In this document: one piece after another, positions 1 through 11,400 of the stretch
Numbering within the stretch: the first letter of the stretch is position 1
Layout: each line of letters starts with the position of its first letter
Assembly (NCBI GenBank): GCA_001579985.1
Contig: LRSR01010177.1
Location: forward strand, 33,504-97,503
Direction: 5' to 3'
Length of the DNA: 64,000 nt
Origin: Hypsibius dujardini
Taxonomy: Eukaryota; Tardigrada; Eutardigrada; Parachela; Hypsibiidae
The notes under the pieces: model-generated
Database searches by the model: none
Seen by the model: only the letters and a program-made list of their open reading frames with translations
Told to the model about the DNA's origin: nothing
Translations under genes and position numbers: made by a program

Positions 1-167
1 CAGGCAAACGCTATGGGTTGAATCGCTACATGGGTTGAATCGGTGGGGTGTCAGAGGGCGCCACAAATGTAAATTGTAAACAACACTCATTCAATTTACA
101 CTTGTGGCGCCCTCCGCCACCCCACCGATTCAACCCATGTAGCCATTCAACCCATAGCGTTTGCCTG
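1..167. repeat. Foldback (hairpin) element, near-perfect inverted repeat
   Basis: Arms at about 1-76 and 92-167 are reverse complements of each other with a few mismatches, around a roughly 15-bp loop. The arms begin with caggcaaacgctatgggttg and its complement. The left end coincides with the window edge, so the element may extend further left. Such a structure fits a MITE or foldback transposon remnant. No coding capacity is seen. Confidence 0.85.
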
Positions 168-168
168 G

Positions 169-430
169 TATCCTGTTTTGTATTCGCTGAACAGGAGCGA
201 ATATCTTGTTCCATAATCGCCAAAAATGATCGAAACTTCAGTTCTGTACTCGCCGAGCATTATTGAACGTCCTGTTCCGTTTTTGCCAAACGATATCGAA
301 TATCCTGTCTCAAATCTGCCAAACATGAACGAACATCCTGTCTCAAATCTGCCAAACATGAACGAACATCCTGTTCCTAGTAGCCGAACATGAACGGACA
401 TCAAGTTCCGTATTCGCCTAACATGATTGG
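169..430. repeat. 33-bp minisatellite, about 8 degenerate units
   Basis: The motif 'atcctgt(c/t)..aat(c/t)tgccaaacatgaacgaac' recurs with a 33-bp period. Two adjacent units (about 302-367) are identical and the outer ones have drifted. The period is a multiple of three, so it leaves an open frame on the minus strand (147-404), which I regard as a by-product. The array abuts the foldback arm at 167 and may belong to the same element. Confidence 0.8.
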
Positions 431-546
431 TTAAGTCAGCGTTCCTATTTTCAAAATCGAACGTTCGTTTTATTCGAGCACTCGCCTCTAGGTGGCGCTA
501 ACAGAAGAGCCTGTACCGGGTACCAGGTATGTGTGCAACATTAGAG

Positions 547-785
547 AGTTTTTGCAAACGGCATACCGCACGGTATAGCGGTACAGTATAGAATATTTTA
601 CTGTACTGTCTCGATTATTTGGTGCTGCGTTTTAGATCCACCGTTTATTATTACTGCAGTGAAGCACCGTGTGTGCAGTCATTATGTACGGGTGGGTTTA
701 AAAAGCAGCACCAATTGGTCGCGGCAGTACAGTGCAGTTTTCTATACTGTACCGCTATACCGAGCGGTATACCCTTTGCAAGAAC
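547..785. repeat. MITE-like element with ~45-bp terminal inverted repeats
   Basis: Left arm about 547-592 and right arm about 740-785 are reverse complements with about five mismatches; the shared core is cggtatagcggtacagtata. The ~150-bp interior shows no convincing protein. Size and structure fit a non-autonomous DNA transposon. I could not define a target-site duplication with confidence. Confidence 0.75.
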
Positions 786-1329
786 TTTTTATTCAAACGA
801 TGTATATTCTAACTGGAAACCTCAACTCATTGCTCTGAATTAGAAATGCAACAGTATATAAGCGTTGACTCTTCTTATCTAAGTGTATCGTCTCCTTGTC
901 AAATACACCGCAATCAGGCTCGTTAGGAACGCCAGCGTAAGAAAACGTCCGAGATGGAAGATCGATTGTGACATCAATCAAGGGTAATCCTCCTCACCGG
1001 TAGTAATCAACAGTGACTTAAGCCGCCTACTCCGGTAGTTCTTAGACTCACATCACAACCACAACTTCAGAGAACTGTCAAAAAGACCGATGGGCGTTAG
1101 CTTCCTCCTTAACAATCACACAATATCACTTGTACAATCGGTGAATAGACTGACTGTGTCTAATTGCACAGCTGGCGATCTGCGGAACGCACGGTCAGAA
1201 GCTCTCGCATCCTCATCATATTAAGATTTATGACATCTGTGGTACATGAAAAAGAGACCAAACAAGGGGCTTGCGAGCTACATAAGCGGTCAATTTCTAC
1301 CGCGGAAGACAGGTGGGTAAGCAAACAAG

Positions 1330-1348
1330 CAGATACACACACACACAT

Positions 1349-1393
<45 letters not shown>

Positions 1394-1580
1394 AAAACCG
1401 ACAGATAGACAGACCGACAGATAGACAGACCTATAAAGAAGCAGATAGACAGGCAAACGGAGGGACGGAGGGACGGACAGGCAGACAGACAAGCAGCTAG
1501 CCAGACAGACAGATAAACAGCCAGACAGACAGACAGAGAAACCGGCAAGCAGACAGACAGACAGACGGACGAAAAATGGA
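1330..1580. repeat. Imperfect (CAGA)n tract
   Basis: About 250 bp of cagacagacag-type repeat with scattered substitutions (gacggagggacgg, agatagac). Open frames across it on both strands (for example minus 1160-1606) read as Ser-Val-Cys-Leu repeats and are not genes. Confidence 0.9.
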
Positions 1581-1735
1581 ACGAAACAGTTCATTAATTC
1601 TGTCATCCCCGATATATTTCATTTACAGTACACAAATGCTAATTCAGACAACCGCATAGTCTTAATCCTTGTATCAGCACACAAATTCTTGAAATTCGCC
1701 GCGGTACTCATCTAAAACCGACAAGCGTCAAATTC

Positions 1736-2973
1736 TTAGAAGGTTCTCGGGAAACGACGCTTGCTCTTCGGTCGAAAAAGGTCCACGAATTCCGCCCAAA
1801 ACTGCTCGCGGAAGAAGACACGATTCTCAACTGACTCCAGGGCAATCTCTTCTGGTGTCATGTCCTTGGCGACCCAGGTTTTATTCTTATTGGTGCGGTA
1901 CAGCTGCCAGCTCTCATAGGCGCTGCGATCCACGACGCCCTTGCTGGAGTCATGGTGTCCGGACGAGGCCGCTCCGTGAGCTCCGTGACTTGCCTGAGTG
2001 ACGGCAGTCAAGGAGAGGGATCGACGTGGCGTCGCATCATGCTTCGCAAATCCTGAAAATAAAATGGCGTCAACGACGGATTATAAATCGAGCTTTTAAT
2101 GTAAACCGCTCGGCAAGTGTGGTTTAGTGTACTATATACACTGTATATATAAATACATACATGTACTTTATTTGAAACATTTTGAAATATAAATTAAATA
2201 AAAATTCCAAGTCTGAAATAATTTAAATTTTAGATTCAGTTTGCATTTAAATTAAATAAATAACAAATTATTAAAACTATAATTAAAATAATAATTTTTG
2301 AATAATGCAAAACATATGTAATTTGAGAAAACCGCTTGTAAATGAATCATTTCAGCCTTAACAAAATCCATTTACGGGTTCAGAAAGTTAATTCTACTTC
2401 GGTATAAGCACATGATTTTGAACGGCACTGTTTACCACGATGCGATCAATCAATCAATCTAACGATTCCGCCTCAACCAACATATCTGTCTAATATCATA
2501 AGACCAAGCATTCACGACAATCGTTCAATCAAGCATAGGCGAGACAGGAACAAAAGCCGACACCTCACAAACCAGTCAATTGATCAATCAAGCAGCAGAA
2601 AAAAGCATCACATCCGATTCAATTTCAGTAAACATCCAGCTCCGTTTCAAACGCCTATACCGTTTAGCACGATTAGATAATTTTGATTTACCACCCCAGA
2701 CTTTACAACACCTTTACCTGCAATTTACAATAGGAATAAGAAAACTGCCTTGAGAGGAAAAGAAAAAAGCAAATTCTTCCACTTTGATTTGACTCCACTG
2801 TCGCTGAAGCAATCTCTTTTTTATGCAAGTCAATCTCGGGTTGTTCGGAGATGCTCACCGTGATTCCCCGATCCATTGATCAGTACATTTCCCGCGGCGG
2901 CAAGTCGCACTGAATGGAAGCTGGAGGTTTGCAGGGACGACGCGAGGAGGAGACGACTCGCTCTCAGCGCCAT
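1736..2973 (-). CDS. Small, probably mitochondrial protein of unknown family (2 exons)
   Basis: Exon 1 is 2859-2973 and exon 2 is 1736-2052, joined across an 806-bp intron with donor CACG|GTGAGC and acceptor ttttcag|GAT. The phases match and the product is 143 residues. The first ~30 residues (starting MALRASRLLLASSLQ) are rich in Arg, Ala, Leu and Ser and lack acids, as in a mitochondrial presequence. The remainder is hydrophilic, with a His/Ala/Ser stretch, then a conserved-looking C-terminal block (YESWQLYR, MTPEEIALE, FFREQFWAEF) ending in a basic tail (KSKRRFPRTF). There is no clear membrane segment. It could be a small respiratory-chain or mitoribosomal accessory subunit, but I do not recognise the family. 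Start choice rests on the first ATG of the Arg-rich leader. Confidence 0.6.
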
Positions 2974-3491
2974 TCTTCCGCTTTTCCACTCTCCCGAACA
3001 CACGCAGGAAGGGCCTGATATTTTACAAAGACCCTAGAGATTAGCGCGAAGAATCGTGGAATTTTTTCGTCCGCGGTTGGATGGGAAGGCAAAAAGGTAA
3101 ACACGGGAAAAATTACTGGGGAGGGCGAGTGGGAAAAAATGTCAGATGTCAAGTGCGAGCCGTACGATTAATGGGCCGTTAAATCGGACAGCCTCGGGTA
3201 CGGCGAAAATCGTTCTATTCGATCAATCGACTGCTTGCACAACCTTTGACACTTTTACCAGTATAATTTGGTTAGGGAACCACTAAAGTTCAAACGACTA
3301 CGACGCTGTTATACAATTAAGTCTTATGACTCACGGAAGCATTAGTTAATTTGTAGTATTGCTAACATTCTTAGAAACTGACAGGATGAGGCAATCTGGG
3401 ATCCCAAGTCTGCACAATGGAGAGGTCACCACGGGCATACGGTTTCCTTTACTGCGGTCAGGTTTGTAATTGACCACCTACCGTGAGCTAA
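2974..3491. other. Non-coding stretch upstream of the minus-strand gene
   Basis: This holds the presumed promoter and 5' UTR of the 1736-2973 gene. The short open frame at 2964-3152 (minus) overlaps that gene's start region and shows no family resemblance. I see no TATA box or other defined signal. Confidence 0.4.
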
Positions 3492-3817
3492 GGCTCTCTT
3501 TCCGCGTTTAGGAAAGAAGTAAATCAGTATTTTATTTTGCTTTCGAGCTCTCATTGAGGATGGCTTCCCGCGGTTTCGACCTCAGGGATGAAGAAGAAAC
3601 CAAGGACCCATATGGATGGCCGTCAATCCGCGGTTGGGTCGCTGACCACCGACCGTCTAGCGAAGGTTCTCTTTCTGCCTCTAAGTAAAGTAATCAGAAT
3701 TTTATTCCGTTTACGAGCTTTCTTATTGAGGATGACTTTCCGCGGTTTCGACTTCATGAACGCAGAAAGAACCGGCGACCCATATGAATGGCCGCCAGTT
3801 CTGCCTGGGTCGCCGAC
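3492..3817 (+). repeat. Tandem duplication, ~153-bp copies spaced 173 bp, possibly old exon
   Basis: Copy A is 3492-3645 and copy B 3665-3817; both carry ttccgcggtttcgac or close variants, and gacccatatg(a/g)atggccg. On the plus strand both copies keep an open frame with a shared peptide pattern (RGFD, then DPY.WP), and both are preceded by a pyrimidine-rich stretch ending in 'attgag'. This looks like a duplicated exon or a decayed gene fragment. No complete gene can be assembled around it. Confidence 0.5.
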
Positions 3818-5071
3818 AGAAACCAAGACCTCACACGCAAACTTTTGTAAAGCTTCAACGGATCGATCATCGTGGGTGATTTCGGTACACTTCTATATGA
3901 CAGGCATTGCATGTTTTTGCATGTGCCTTGGTACTTCGGTACACCGTCGTCGTCCGCGACTTAAATGATACAAAATGTCGAGCGGCTGATATCCGCGCTA
4001 TTACGGAATTTCACCATAAAAGGTGTGCGCCGTACGGTCACGAGAATTCCGCCAGACAATGCCCCAATGTGATTTCGTGATATGCAGTGCGATGGGAAAG
4101 ATGAGCGACGTCCACTTAGCGCGGGTCCGGTTGTGTTTAGAGACAGAGACACACATGTAGAAGAAGGCGACTGTGAGCGCGCGTGGCAATGACTTGTCCT
4201 ACGGCCAAATGATGCAGAAATAACTATGTTCGAGAGAGTACTCGATGGATCTTCTGATAGCGGTGGTGGCATGATGATGATGATGTGCGAACTGCGGACA
4301 CCCGGCTTGCTGATAAACTGACAAGTACCCGTGTTGCGATCGCATCATTTACAGTAGCAGACCTTGAAGAAAGCGCTCGCTCACCTGCTGCGAAGGGAAT
4401 AATTGTTTACGACTAAACAGCTTTAAGTATGCGAACAGTTGCTAACCGTTGATTGATTTATTGTGGCGTATATGTGGCTGTTTCACGAGTTTGTTTCGGG
4501 TTGTTCTGTCTGCGGACGCCGAAACACCGTCATGGTGGAATTAATGAATTTAATTAGCATCTTTAATGAGAATTGAGGGTACTGCTATATTATGGCATGT
4601 TGACGTTGACGGAACCCAGACGTCACGTTTCACACTGTGCAGAAAGTAAATAATGAGTGTTTGTTTCTGTGATCTTGAGTAATGTAGAAGTAAGTACTAT
4701 GCGATTCTAACGGAGAGACAGGGTCGGACAATGAACTGCTTAAATCTCGCTTTCTCTACCGTATTGTCTAGTCTTTTGACAAGTTCAGTTTCTTTTTCCC
4801 TTATTTTATAGTAGATACGCATGTCATCTATATGTAATTTACAGAATACATTATAGTATCAATATGTGGTGCCCGGTGGTCAGAGATGGCGGATACCGCT
4901 ACTGCATCACTCGTGTCTGGCAAGGTGTTGACAACAGCAACAGGGTGCTTCGAAAACATTTTTAATTAAAAAAAAGACTCACGAGCCTTTATTTTTATAG
5001 TTGAGACTAATTTCTACTTTGGTCTATTTTGATCTTAATTTTCAATCCAACCGATAAAAGTTTGAGGAAAT
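3818..5071. other. Non-coding stretch, no gene seen
   Basis: Short open frames only, none with recognisable composition. An (ATG)n run lies near 4272-4285. The sequence becomes AT-rich after about 4930. Confidence 0.5.
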
Positions 5072-5625
5072 CACTATAGTCCCACCCTTTCCCACCCATT
5101 CACTATGGTCCCATCCTTTTAATTTTTTTAATTAAAATACAATAAAAAATGATTTTCAAGATATTACCAGGATACTTAATTATTCATGAGATATATCACT
5201 GATTAATGAAATGATTGATGTCCAAGAGCCAAATAATTTCCAATAGTAGTTTATTAGTACTTTGGTTTAGTATCGAGACAAAATGAGTGAGAGTGGCAGC
5301 TCCGTCGCAGATGACAGGGACCGCTCAGATGACAATGAAGGTGTTTCCGACTCGGAACAGACAGGCTCCCAAGAAGCGGAGCAGCTTTACCAACCAAAGA
5401 TATCAGCAGCGAAAGAACCGGTATGCTTCATATGCTGATTGGGAAACTGACTTTCTGCCATAATTTTGTAACCGCTAAAACAATCCTTATTTAGTCTCGT
5501 GGTGTTTGATTTTATCTGTAATAAATCAAGAACAGCCATCTGTTCCATTATTCAACTTATTCAAATTAAAAAACGAAAAGGGTGGGACTATGGTGAAAAG
5601 ATGGGACAAGGGTGGGACAATAGTG
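5072..5625. mobile_element. ~550-bp element with terminal inverted repeats
   Basis: The left end 5072-5120 and right end 5577-5625 are reverse complements with mismatches. Both consist of two spaced copies of 'cactat(a/g)gtcccacccttt'-type sequence, so each terminus is internally repeated. The interior carries a short acidic ORF (separate entry). Structure fits a DNA transposon derivative, or a small gene fragment captured between inverted repeats. Confidence 0.65.
5283..5438 (+). CDS. Short acidic ORF inside the inverted-repeat element
   Basis: ATG at 5283, 51 codons, TGA at 5436. The peptide is rich in Ser, Asp, Glu and Gln (begins MSESGSSVADDRD), unlike the surrounding AT-rich DNA. A possible splice donor (CCG|GTATGC) lies at codon 46, so this may be the first exon of an element-encoded or captured protein rather than a complete gene. 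No family is recognised and expression is unproven. Confidence 0.3.
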   Translation: MSESGSSVADDRDRSDDNEGVSDSEQTGSQEAEQLYQPKISAAKEPVCFIC

Positions 5626-6813
5626 GTACCCAAAGTTTAAACTAGTCAACTCAAAATTAGTGATTAAGGATTTTTAGTTTAGTTTCTTTTAGTAACTCAG
5701 TATAAGTTTAGTCAAAGTAGCTGACTATTTTTTTTAATTTTCTCCATTTAAATTCTTAGTATCTAAAACTTTAAGTTTTTTTTTGTTAGAAAATAAAAAG
5801 CTACAATTAGGAAAGACTAATTATCACAGCTTCTAGTAAATTTTTAGTGTGCGTATTTTAATTTAGTTTAATTAAGTTTCGCTATCCCCTGAATTCAACA
5901 CTTTTTAATTAAACTAGGATCCTTGTGATTCGATCTTCTTGACGTTTTTTTTTCCGATTTCACAAAACATTCAGAAAGGATTTAGAGTTTATTTAATCTG
6001 CCCCCTTCAGCTCCATGCAGTGCCTTCACTGCAGACATAGCATTTTATTTTACGTTACGTACATGTACTCGTATAATGAAGTTGTTCCACATCTGACTAA
6101 GTAAGAAACAATTCCTGCTATACCGGTGGACCTTGCACTACTGATTGATCAACGGACCAATCAACAACAGAAATGCAAAACGTTCAAAAATGGCACTTTT
6201 TGAAACATATAAGGAACCCTCTTTGGAGCTGCTCTGACTCTTCTAGATTGTCATCGTTCTGTTTATACACAGTTTCAAATGCACTAATAGTAATTATAAT
6301 GAGGTAAGTAGAATTCCGAGTTGTGACAATAAAAGAAAGCTCTTTCTCACAAACAAGTCGATACTAAACAGGAAGTTCTCTCGATCCGTCACAGTTCGTC
6401 GGAACGTTTGAGGGTTCTAGAGTAACGAGGGGGTAACCTCTCCAGCGACTGCATTTGACGGCTGAAGCACGGTGAACCTAAATCGCGCCGACATGTATAT
6501 ATGTAGACTGCGTAAAGAGGGTACTTACCGGGATATATGATCGTGTGTGTGGCATTAGCCAAGCGGATGACGCGGTAGTTACGCGCTCGAGTTACCGCAC
6601 ACCGTATACTGCACACACACAGACACACCACTCAAGGTCAAGTTCGAGTCGTCGTGGTCGCGCGAAAACTGGGTCGACCAGCTATTCCGTCACTACCCCC
6701 GAACTACATATCCGCTGGCGAACGAGAGCTGAAACACGGACTATTGTACATTTCTGTAGTACTTAGTAGGTAGTAAGGTGCATTAGTACATTACACACAA
6801 TTAGCCCAGATGT
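5626..6813. other. Non-coding, AT-rich then unique sequence
   Basis: AT-rich to about 6000, then mixed-composition sequence. Short open frames at 6389-6631 and 6545-6766 overlap on opposite strands and have no recognisable features. Confidence 0.45.
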
Positions 6814-7319
6814 CAGATCCGTCCGTCCTGACCCCGGCTTGATTTGGGCGGTACGAGAGAACAACGCGGAGGGGGTGTGTACTCGAGGCTTCAGGTAGCA
6901 ATCAATATCCATACGCGCATATAGCTGACATACCTTCATATTTATTCCCCAACTTTCCGATAAATATACAAATCATATATATTGTTTAAATCAAGGTTGT
7001 TGTATTTAAAACAATTACGAATCAGCACGTGACCCCAAAGTCTGATGCTAAGTTAAATAAAAAAGAATTTAGTTTAAAATTAAAAATAAAAACGTTCTTT
7101 TCTGGTATCAAAATCAACTGCAAATTACAGTCACTGTTGACTGAAAATGGATTTACAAGTTATAATTTAAATAAATTTAGAAATCAACATTGGAATGAAA
7201 GTTTGATTTCAAATTGAATCAAAACTTATTTAGTTTGAAATAAAAAACAGATCCGTCCGTCCTGACCTCGGCTTGATTGGGCGGTACGAGAGAACAAAGC
7301 GGAGGGGGTGCGTACTCGA
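6814..7319. repeat. Pair of ~72-bp direct repeats flanking AT-rich DNA
   Basis: 6814-6886 and 7248-7319 are near-identical, both starting cagatccgtccgtcctgacc and containing gcggtacgagagaacaa. The ~360 bp between them are AT-rich, with an open frame at 7029-7217 (Lys/Asn-rich, probably spurious). The arrangement could be a small duplication or a remnant with long terminal direct repeats. Confidence 0.7.
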
Positions 7320-8499
7320 TCTTAAATCTTAAGTCACTATTTCACTTAGTCTAATATATCGATTTATATCTGTATATGCACAATAGAGAGCGTCATCCAG
7401 CCAAGTTCTGTGTCGGTCTGTCTATCCTTACATGCTATAGATGCAATGTACCGGTATATGTGCTCTGGAAGCGATCAATCAGTTTAATCATTCTTATAAA
7501 ATACGAGAAAGTGCAGTAGGATGGGACAATACGCTTCTCTAATCATGGTGATCACCTTTTTTGGTTTTTGTGAGCACAAGCGTTGACGGTTTTTTTCCCA
7601 CGATGAATTATGATGCGAGTGGCTTAGTGGCCGGCGGTTCAAATAGCGAGGGTATAGGGACGTATACCGTACACGTGTAAAAAACGGCATCGTGTCCGAG
7701 TTAAGGGAGGATGATACATTGCTAGAGTGAGAGGGTCAGAGAGAGAAAGAGAGAGCAAGAGCCTCTCGAAGAGCGCCGCCGCCGTCAGACAATGTGACAA
7801 TGGCTTGCCGCAAACGGGCGGTCTGTGTCTGTATGTGCGTGCATCATTAGTGGACAGTGGGTACATATACATACGAGCGAAAAAAAACGAGAATCTGTGA
7901 AGCTGAAGCCCCCACTGTATCTGTTTGTATATTGTGTGTGTGTGTGTGTGTGAAGTGAAGAATTTACCTTGTGTATGTGTGCTCATCAATGAACTTCATA
8001 GCTCGCTGTCTGTTTGACTGTCTGTCTCTAAGCTCGATCTTCTCGAAAAATGTCTTTGCGAGACCGTTCATCCCTCGCGGCGGATCAAACATGATTAGAG
8101 AGAAAGAGAGAAAGAGCTCCATTGAAGAAGAGAATCATTTACTTCCTTTTCGCGGCGCACCCCGGCGAATCTTTCATTGCTTGAAGAACGAACCGGACTA
8201 CTGTCTGCGTCTGTAGATATCGTGATTTTACAACGTGTCGTCTAATCTGTTTGACCTTAAACGGACAGACACAGACATTCCGTACAGCGAGGGTCGACAA
8301 TTTTCTGACAATTCTGTGAAAAGACCTTTTGACCTCTTTTTGGGCTACAATCCCCTTCGCAGACATCCTGCTTCACGCCCACATGTCTGGACTCGTTTTG
8401 CCCATCTGAATTGAGCGTCCCGGCGTTGCCGGCTCGGAGTCGGATTAACCTTTTTTCGTCTGTTATACACGGAGCGGCGTGTGATTGTTGGATATATAC
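7320..8499. other. Upstream region of the cysteine-rich secreted gene
   Basis: No gene is recognised. A (GT)n run lies at 7934-7952 and GA-rich runs near 7735-7760 and 8095-8130. The last few hundred bases presumably hold the promoter and 5' UTR of the gene starting at 8500. I cannot place the transcription start. Confidence 0.4.
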
Positions 8500-11400
8500 A
8501 TGTGCGCCATGATCTCAAGGAATTTACGCGTCGGCTTTCTGCTCCAGCTGGGGATATGGTTGTGTCAGGGGCAGACGCAGCAATTCCTCCAGCTGCAGCC
8601 GCCGAACCCAGCGTCCTCGCCCAATCTGTCGAAGCGGTTTAATCCGGGTAACTTGAGCGCGAGGAGCTACAGCGGCAGCTACGCGTCCAACTCGGGGCCC
8701 GGCGCGGTGCCGGCATCCATTACCAATGACTACCGGAGTTCGCATGTGAGCGACCCGTTTATGCGGTATCCCAATACGGATAATATGAACTTTCGTAAGT
8801 CTTCAATTGGCTTTATTCTGGTAGCAAGCATGGAAGAGAATTTAAGACTCGGGGATTGCGATTAGGAAAGATATTGGTGAAGTGAAGATTCAGGCAAGAA
8901 TGCAGATATGGGATCAGATTCCGGTGTAGTCACATCCAAAGACACAGGCAAGAAAATAGATACGGACATTGTCACAGACCAAGTTGTAGGCAAAGATACA
9001 GACACAGATGCATACACAGTGGAAGACACAGACACAGACACAGACACAGACACCGACACCGACACAGACACAGACACAGACAAACACAGACACAGACAAA
9101 CACAGACACAGAAACATAGAGATTGTGACATATACAAACGCAGACACAGACGTTGGTTAACAAACGGGAAACATTTCAGTCATAATCGACGAATTTTTGT
9201 CGTTTAATAACGCGTCGCAGAAACTGTTCCAATGTATTCTTTTAAACTTGATGCGTCCGCCGTTTAACCATCAGATTTATTTCCGTTGAAACCGAAAGTC
9301 AAATCTGAAAACGATAGACCGTCTTACCGCGAGGGCGTTGGCTTATCCACTTCTGTACCCCGCACAAATCTCCAACTGATTACACCTCACATCTCTTAAT
9401 ATATACTTTAATCCTCCTCACCACCACGTGTAGACCCCAACGCGTGGGTTCAACGAGACTCTGTCGTGCCTTTTTTTCCTCCACCGGTTTGAAGGCTGCT
9501 CACGCGCGCGTGCGGTCCGTGTAAATTACACATTATGACGATACATTTACATTTTTTGTTGTTGTTGTGCCTCCGCACTATACAGACTTGCCGGGCGCGC
9601 CACGGCCACCGGATCCGCCCGCCCTCATCGGCGGCGGCATTGGCGGCAGCGGGGTCGGCGTCAACTACCAGTACCAGCCCTTCCTCAACATGTGGAACAA
9701 CTACCCCGGCGTGGGATCGGCGTACTCCGCCACCAACGGAGGCGGTGGTGGCTACGGTGCGAACATTAACAACAATGGGAACAATTATTTCGGCCCGAGT
9801 AGTGGTGGCGGTGGCAGTGGCGGTGGATACGGAAGTAACGGCGGCTACGATAATAACCAGCAGTCTTCATCGTCATCCGGCAACGGAGCGATCAATTACG
9901 GTACCTCGGGCGTAAATTCGAACGGCTACCGACCTTCATCATCGTCGTCATCGTCATCCGCTTCATCATCGCCGACCCCGGCAGGCCCCGGCACCAACGC
10001 TTACGGCAACGTACAAAACGGATTCATCGTGAGCAGCGGACAGAACGGGAAACCGTACGTCAGTGCGGCTGGTGGTCAGTATGGCGGAAATTCCTACTCG
10101 CAAGTCTCGACAGCGAGTCCCAATTCCGTCTACGGAAGCGGAGGGTATGGGTCTTCCAACTACGGTGATGACGTCATGGGCAGTGCGAACGCCTACTCGA
10201 CGCGACGGTCCTGCGTGCCGGATATGATGCCGAACTTTGTGGGGACCTGCTCGGTGCGGAATCAGCTGAAACGGCGGTGTCGCGGACTGTACACGGCGGT
10301 GTCGAAGGACTGCGGCGGGAAGGAGCTGTGTTGCTTCGATCCGAAGGCCACGCCGGCGCCGGCGGGAGCTCCGGCGACGACCGCCCCTGTGACGACGACG
10401 GTGGCGGTAACGGCAGCGAGCACCACAAAGAGTCCGGCGACGGTCGTGTCGCCGGTAGCCGGAAACGGGAACGGCGGTTCCGTCGGTAACGGTAACGGAG
10501 GCTCCGGAGACGGAGGATCCGGCAACGGTGGTAACGGAGGTTCGGCTGGTTCTGGGTCTGCTGGAAACGGTAATGGTGATGGTGGGTCTGGTGACGGAAG
10601 TTCCGGCGTTAACGGAGGTGGCAGTTCCAGTGGTGGTGGGTACGACTACGGCAGCGGTGTGGTCACCGAGCCGACCGACCGGTTTTGCATTCCGGACGCG
10701 CATCCCGCCGTCTCCAACGGAGTGTGCAGGAGCAACCTTGACGTCACCGCAAAGTGCACTGGAGTGTTTGCATCGACATCGACGAACTGTTACAACGACG
10801 AGAGCTGTTGCTATAACCTTCCGGGAGGTAGCGGTAGTTCGACGGTCTCTCCTGTGACCGCTAGCCCTTCTCCGGCGACAGTGAAGACGACGGTGACTAC
10901 AACTGTTAGCGCGGTTACAACCTCGGCGTCCGGGACGGTCAGCACTACACCTTCTCCGACGGTCGGACCAACCACGGTCGTTCTCACGACGGTTGCTTCT
11001 ACGGAGACACCGTCTACTGCAACCGTGAGTTCCTCTACTACCGCCAATTCGGTCACTTTGCCAGCTACCCGTCCACCGGCCGGACTGAGCTGCCGTCCGG
11101 GCCGATATCCCAACAGTCCCTCCAACGGAATCTGCGTTGCGCCCAATCAGCTGAGTCAACTGTGTAAAGGTCTCCAATTGGATTACTCTTTGGACTGTGA
11201 GTACTATCAGTATTGCTGCTATGCGCATGGCAACCAAACGGAAACCTATCCCGTGCCGATCACCATTGCTCCTGGTTCGTGCACGCCCGACTCTAAACCG
11301 ACCGTGCGCACTGGGTTCTGTGTGGACGGTGGAGACTTGGTGGAGCGTTGCTCGCGGATCGAAGCTTCGACCTCGCCGAACTGTGGTTCGACCCAGTTTT

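Noticed and set aside
169-430. CRISPR-like regular repeats
   Set aside because: The units are contiguous with no unique spacers, and the host is a eukaryote. It is a minisatellite.
1160-1606. 148-codon Cys/Ser/Val/Leu-rich frame (minus)
   Set aside because: It is translated (CAGA)n microsatellite. The same 'SVCLSVCL' pattern appears wherever this repeat occurs.
9966-11237. 423-codon open frame on the minus strand
   Set aside because: It is antisense to exon 2 of the cysteine-rich gene. The frame is open because of the biased GGN/ACG codon content on the coding strand and has Arg-rich, non-protein-like composition.
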